Positions 62,916-64,000 of a DNA stretch of 64,000 nucleotides are shown piece by piece. The notes below the pieces were generated by a model, which was given only the letters and a program-made list of their open reading frames with translations, did not search any database and was not told the DNA's origin. The stretch is from assembly GCA_019694135.1 (NCBI GenBank), contig JAIBCM010000007.1, forward strand, positions 1 to 64,000. The letters run 5' to 3'. The translations under genes and the position numbers were made by a program. Source of the DNA: Verrucomicrobiia bacterium (lineage in GTDB: Bacteria > Verrucomicrobiota > Verrucomicrobiia > JADLBR01 > JAIBCM01). How positions within the stretch are numbered: position 1 is the stretch's first letter; each line of letters begins with the position of its first letter.

Positions 62916-64000
62916 CTAACTTTTCAAGTAAGTTAAAATTTCCTGTGCCAATTTTTTGCTTATACCCGGAATTTTAGCTATTGCTTCCACAGACGTTTTT
63001 TTGAGGCGATCCACACTTCCAAATGTTTTCAGTAGCGCTCGTTTTCGAGCATCGCTCACCCCAGGACAGTCATCCAGGAGGCTTTCCGAAATACGTCGTT
63101 TCAAAAGGAGTTGATGATATTCGTTGGCCACGCGATGCGCTTCATCACGAATGCGCTGTAACAGTTTTAAGGCACCGGTTTCATGACTCAAAATCAAAGG
63201 TTCAAGTTTTTCAGGTAAATAAATTTCTTCATTTTCTTTTGCAAGGCCCAAAATGGCCGGCGGCAAAACTTTGAGTTGTTGAAATGCTTTTAAAGCGGCG
63301 CTGAGTTGTCCTTTTCCTCCATCCACTACAATAAGATCAGGCAAACGTTTGAGTTGAATTTCGGTTAAGATGGGAGTGGTATTTTCAGAAAATCCTAAAA
63401 CTCGGCGATAGCGACGATAGATGACTTCTTCCATGCTCGCAAAATCGTTCTGACCCACAACGGTTTTGATGCGGTAACGGCGATATTGATAGCGATCGGG
63501 TCGACCATTTTTAAAAACCACCATGGAAGCCACTTTGTGAGTGGTAGAAATATTAGAGATATCAAAGCATTCGATATGTCGCGGAATTTTCCTAAGGGTT
63601 AAGCATTGTTTTAACTCTTCCAGATCACGTTCAGGAATGATGGTGGTGGGAATTTCTCGCTGAAATCGTCGTGATGGACGCGTGGTTTTTTTTAAATCAG
63701 CGATCATATCACGCAACATGGCTGCGCGTTCAAAATCCAGGCCAGCTGCCGCTTTTTGCATTTCACTGTTGAGTTCAAATTGCAACTGACGTGATTGTCC
63801 CTCCAGAAAATCGCACGCTTCATGAACTTTGTTTCGATATTGCTCCTGGGAAATTTTTGCGACGCAGGGCGCGGAGCAGTTTTTGATAATGTGATCCAAA
63901 CAATGTTTGTAATCTTTTTCCGTTGGCACAGTAGGCTTGCAAGAGCGCAAACCAAATTTTTTTCGCATCAAGTTCAAGGTGCTTCGTAGCGCTCCGGAAT
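62916..64000 (-). CDS. uvrC: UvrABC excinuclease subunit UvrC, C-terminal part (short form)
   Basis: The gene runs off the right edge, and the frame is open to the last base and keeps UvrC similarity, with SGALRSTLNLMRKKFGLRSC continuing upstream of an in-frame TTG. About 360 residues are visible. They contain the cysteine cluster near the start, a UVR domain (MQKAAAGLDFERAAMLRDMI), the RNase H-like nuclease with Asp in ECFDIS, VVDGGKGQ and the His of RDEAHRVANEYH, and C-terminal helix-hairpin-helix motifs. The stretch usually lying between UVR and the nuclease domain is much shorter than in E. coli UvrC. It incises DNA 3' and 5' of bulky lesions. Confidence 0.95.
   Translation of the reverse strand, partial: SGALRSTLNLMRKKFGLRSCKPTVPTEKDYKHCLDHIIKNCSAPCVAKISQEQYRNKVHEACDFLEGQSRQLQFELNSEMQKAAAGLDFERAAMLRDMIADLKKTTRPSRRFQREIPTTIIPERDLEELKQCLTLRKIPRHIECFDISNISTTHKVASMVVFKNGRPDRYQYRRYRIKTVVGQNDFASMEEVIYRRYRRVLGFSENTTPILTEIQLKRLPDLIVVDGGKGQLSAALKAFQQLKVLPPAILGLAKENEEIYLPEKLEPLILSHETGALKLLQRIRDEAHRVANEYHQLLLKRRISESLLDDCPGVSDARKRALLKTFGSVDRLKKTSVEAIAKIPGISKKLAQEILTYLKS

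Overview
The window is about 64 kb of a gene-dense, moderately AT-rich bacterial chromosome. Gene content points to an aerobic, Gram-negative heterotroph. My best guess is a member of the Verrucomicrobiota or a close PVC relative. This rests on the alternative complex III plus A2-type caa3 oxidase operon, the FloA/NfeD cluster, the SPW/VKOR-type membrane proteins, the DAP pathway, periplasmic SodC and many lipoproteins. No rRNA or phylogenetic marker here fixes the lineage, so this is inference. I see no CRISPR array, insertion sequence or prophage.

Layout. 0.15-14.5 kb (minus strand): one long respiratory operon, actABCDEF, a small membrane protein, sco, ctaC, ctaD, ctaE, ctaF, ending unexpectedly in a GH15 glucoamylase. 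Together these make a quinol:cytochrome c oxidoreductase that feeds a caa3 oxidase. 14.7-26.2 kb (plus): a tight run of a TPP-dependent 2-oxoacid enzyme, an enolase-superfamily dehydratase or racemase, a fused FAD/Fe-S D-2-hydroxyacid dehydrogenase, NhaA, SodC, an SDR, a duplicated SPW/VKOR membrane-protein cluster and an ASRT-type small protein. A tRNA-Tyr follows on the minus strand. 26.5-30.7 kb (plus): a sugar nucleotidyltransferase, then NfeD protease, short NfeD, FloA and a proline-rich membrane protein.

30.7-39.7 kb (minus): nusA-infB-rbfA with a clear promoter and leader hairpin, a secreted endonuclease/exonuclease/phosphatase-family protein, dapA-dapB, an STM3941-like membrane protein ending in a dispersed-repeat-like palindrome, dapF and an HNH nuclease. 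39.8-46.4 kb (plus): PspC protein, a secreted protein of unknown role, a flavin disulfide reductase, hisD, hisB, tRNA-Glu, glgX. 46.4-49.5 kb (minus): the System II cytochrome c maturation pair ccsA/ccsB, which the multiheme proteins of the first operon need. 49.6-64 kb: short alternating units including a host-attachment-like protein, an amidohydrolase, a LysM lipoprotein, Hsp20, CbpA, ComM, a VWA protein, a subtilase with four Calx-beta domains, a PfkB kinase, an RND/MMPL exporter and a partial, unusually short UvrC.

The most notable observations are: four of seven convergent gene junctions share exactly a 4-nt TTAA/TTAG stop overlap; NhaA lacks one of its two adjacent aspartates; the SPW/VKOR cluster is duplicated with its second copy split, next to an ASRT gene with no rhodopsin; and a 2-hydroxyacid/sugar-acid style operon may be an uncharacterised oxidation route.
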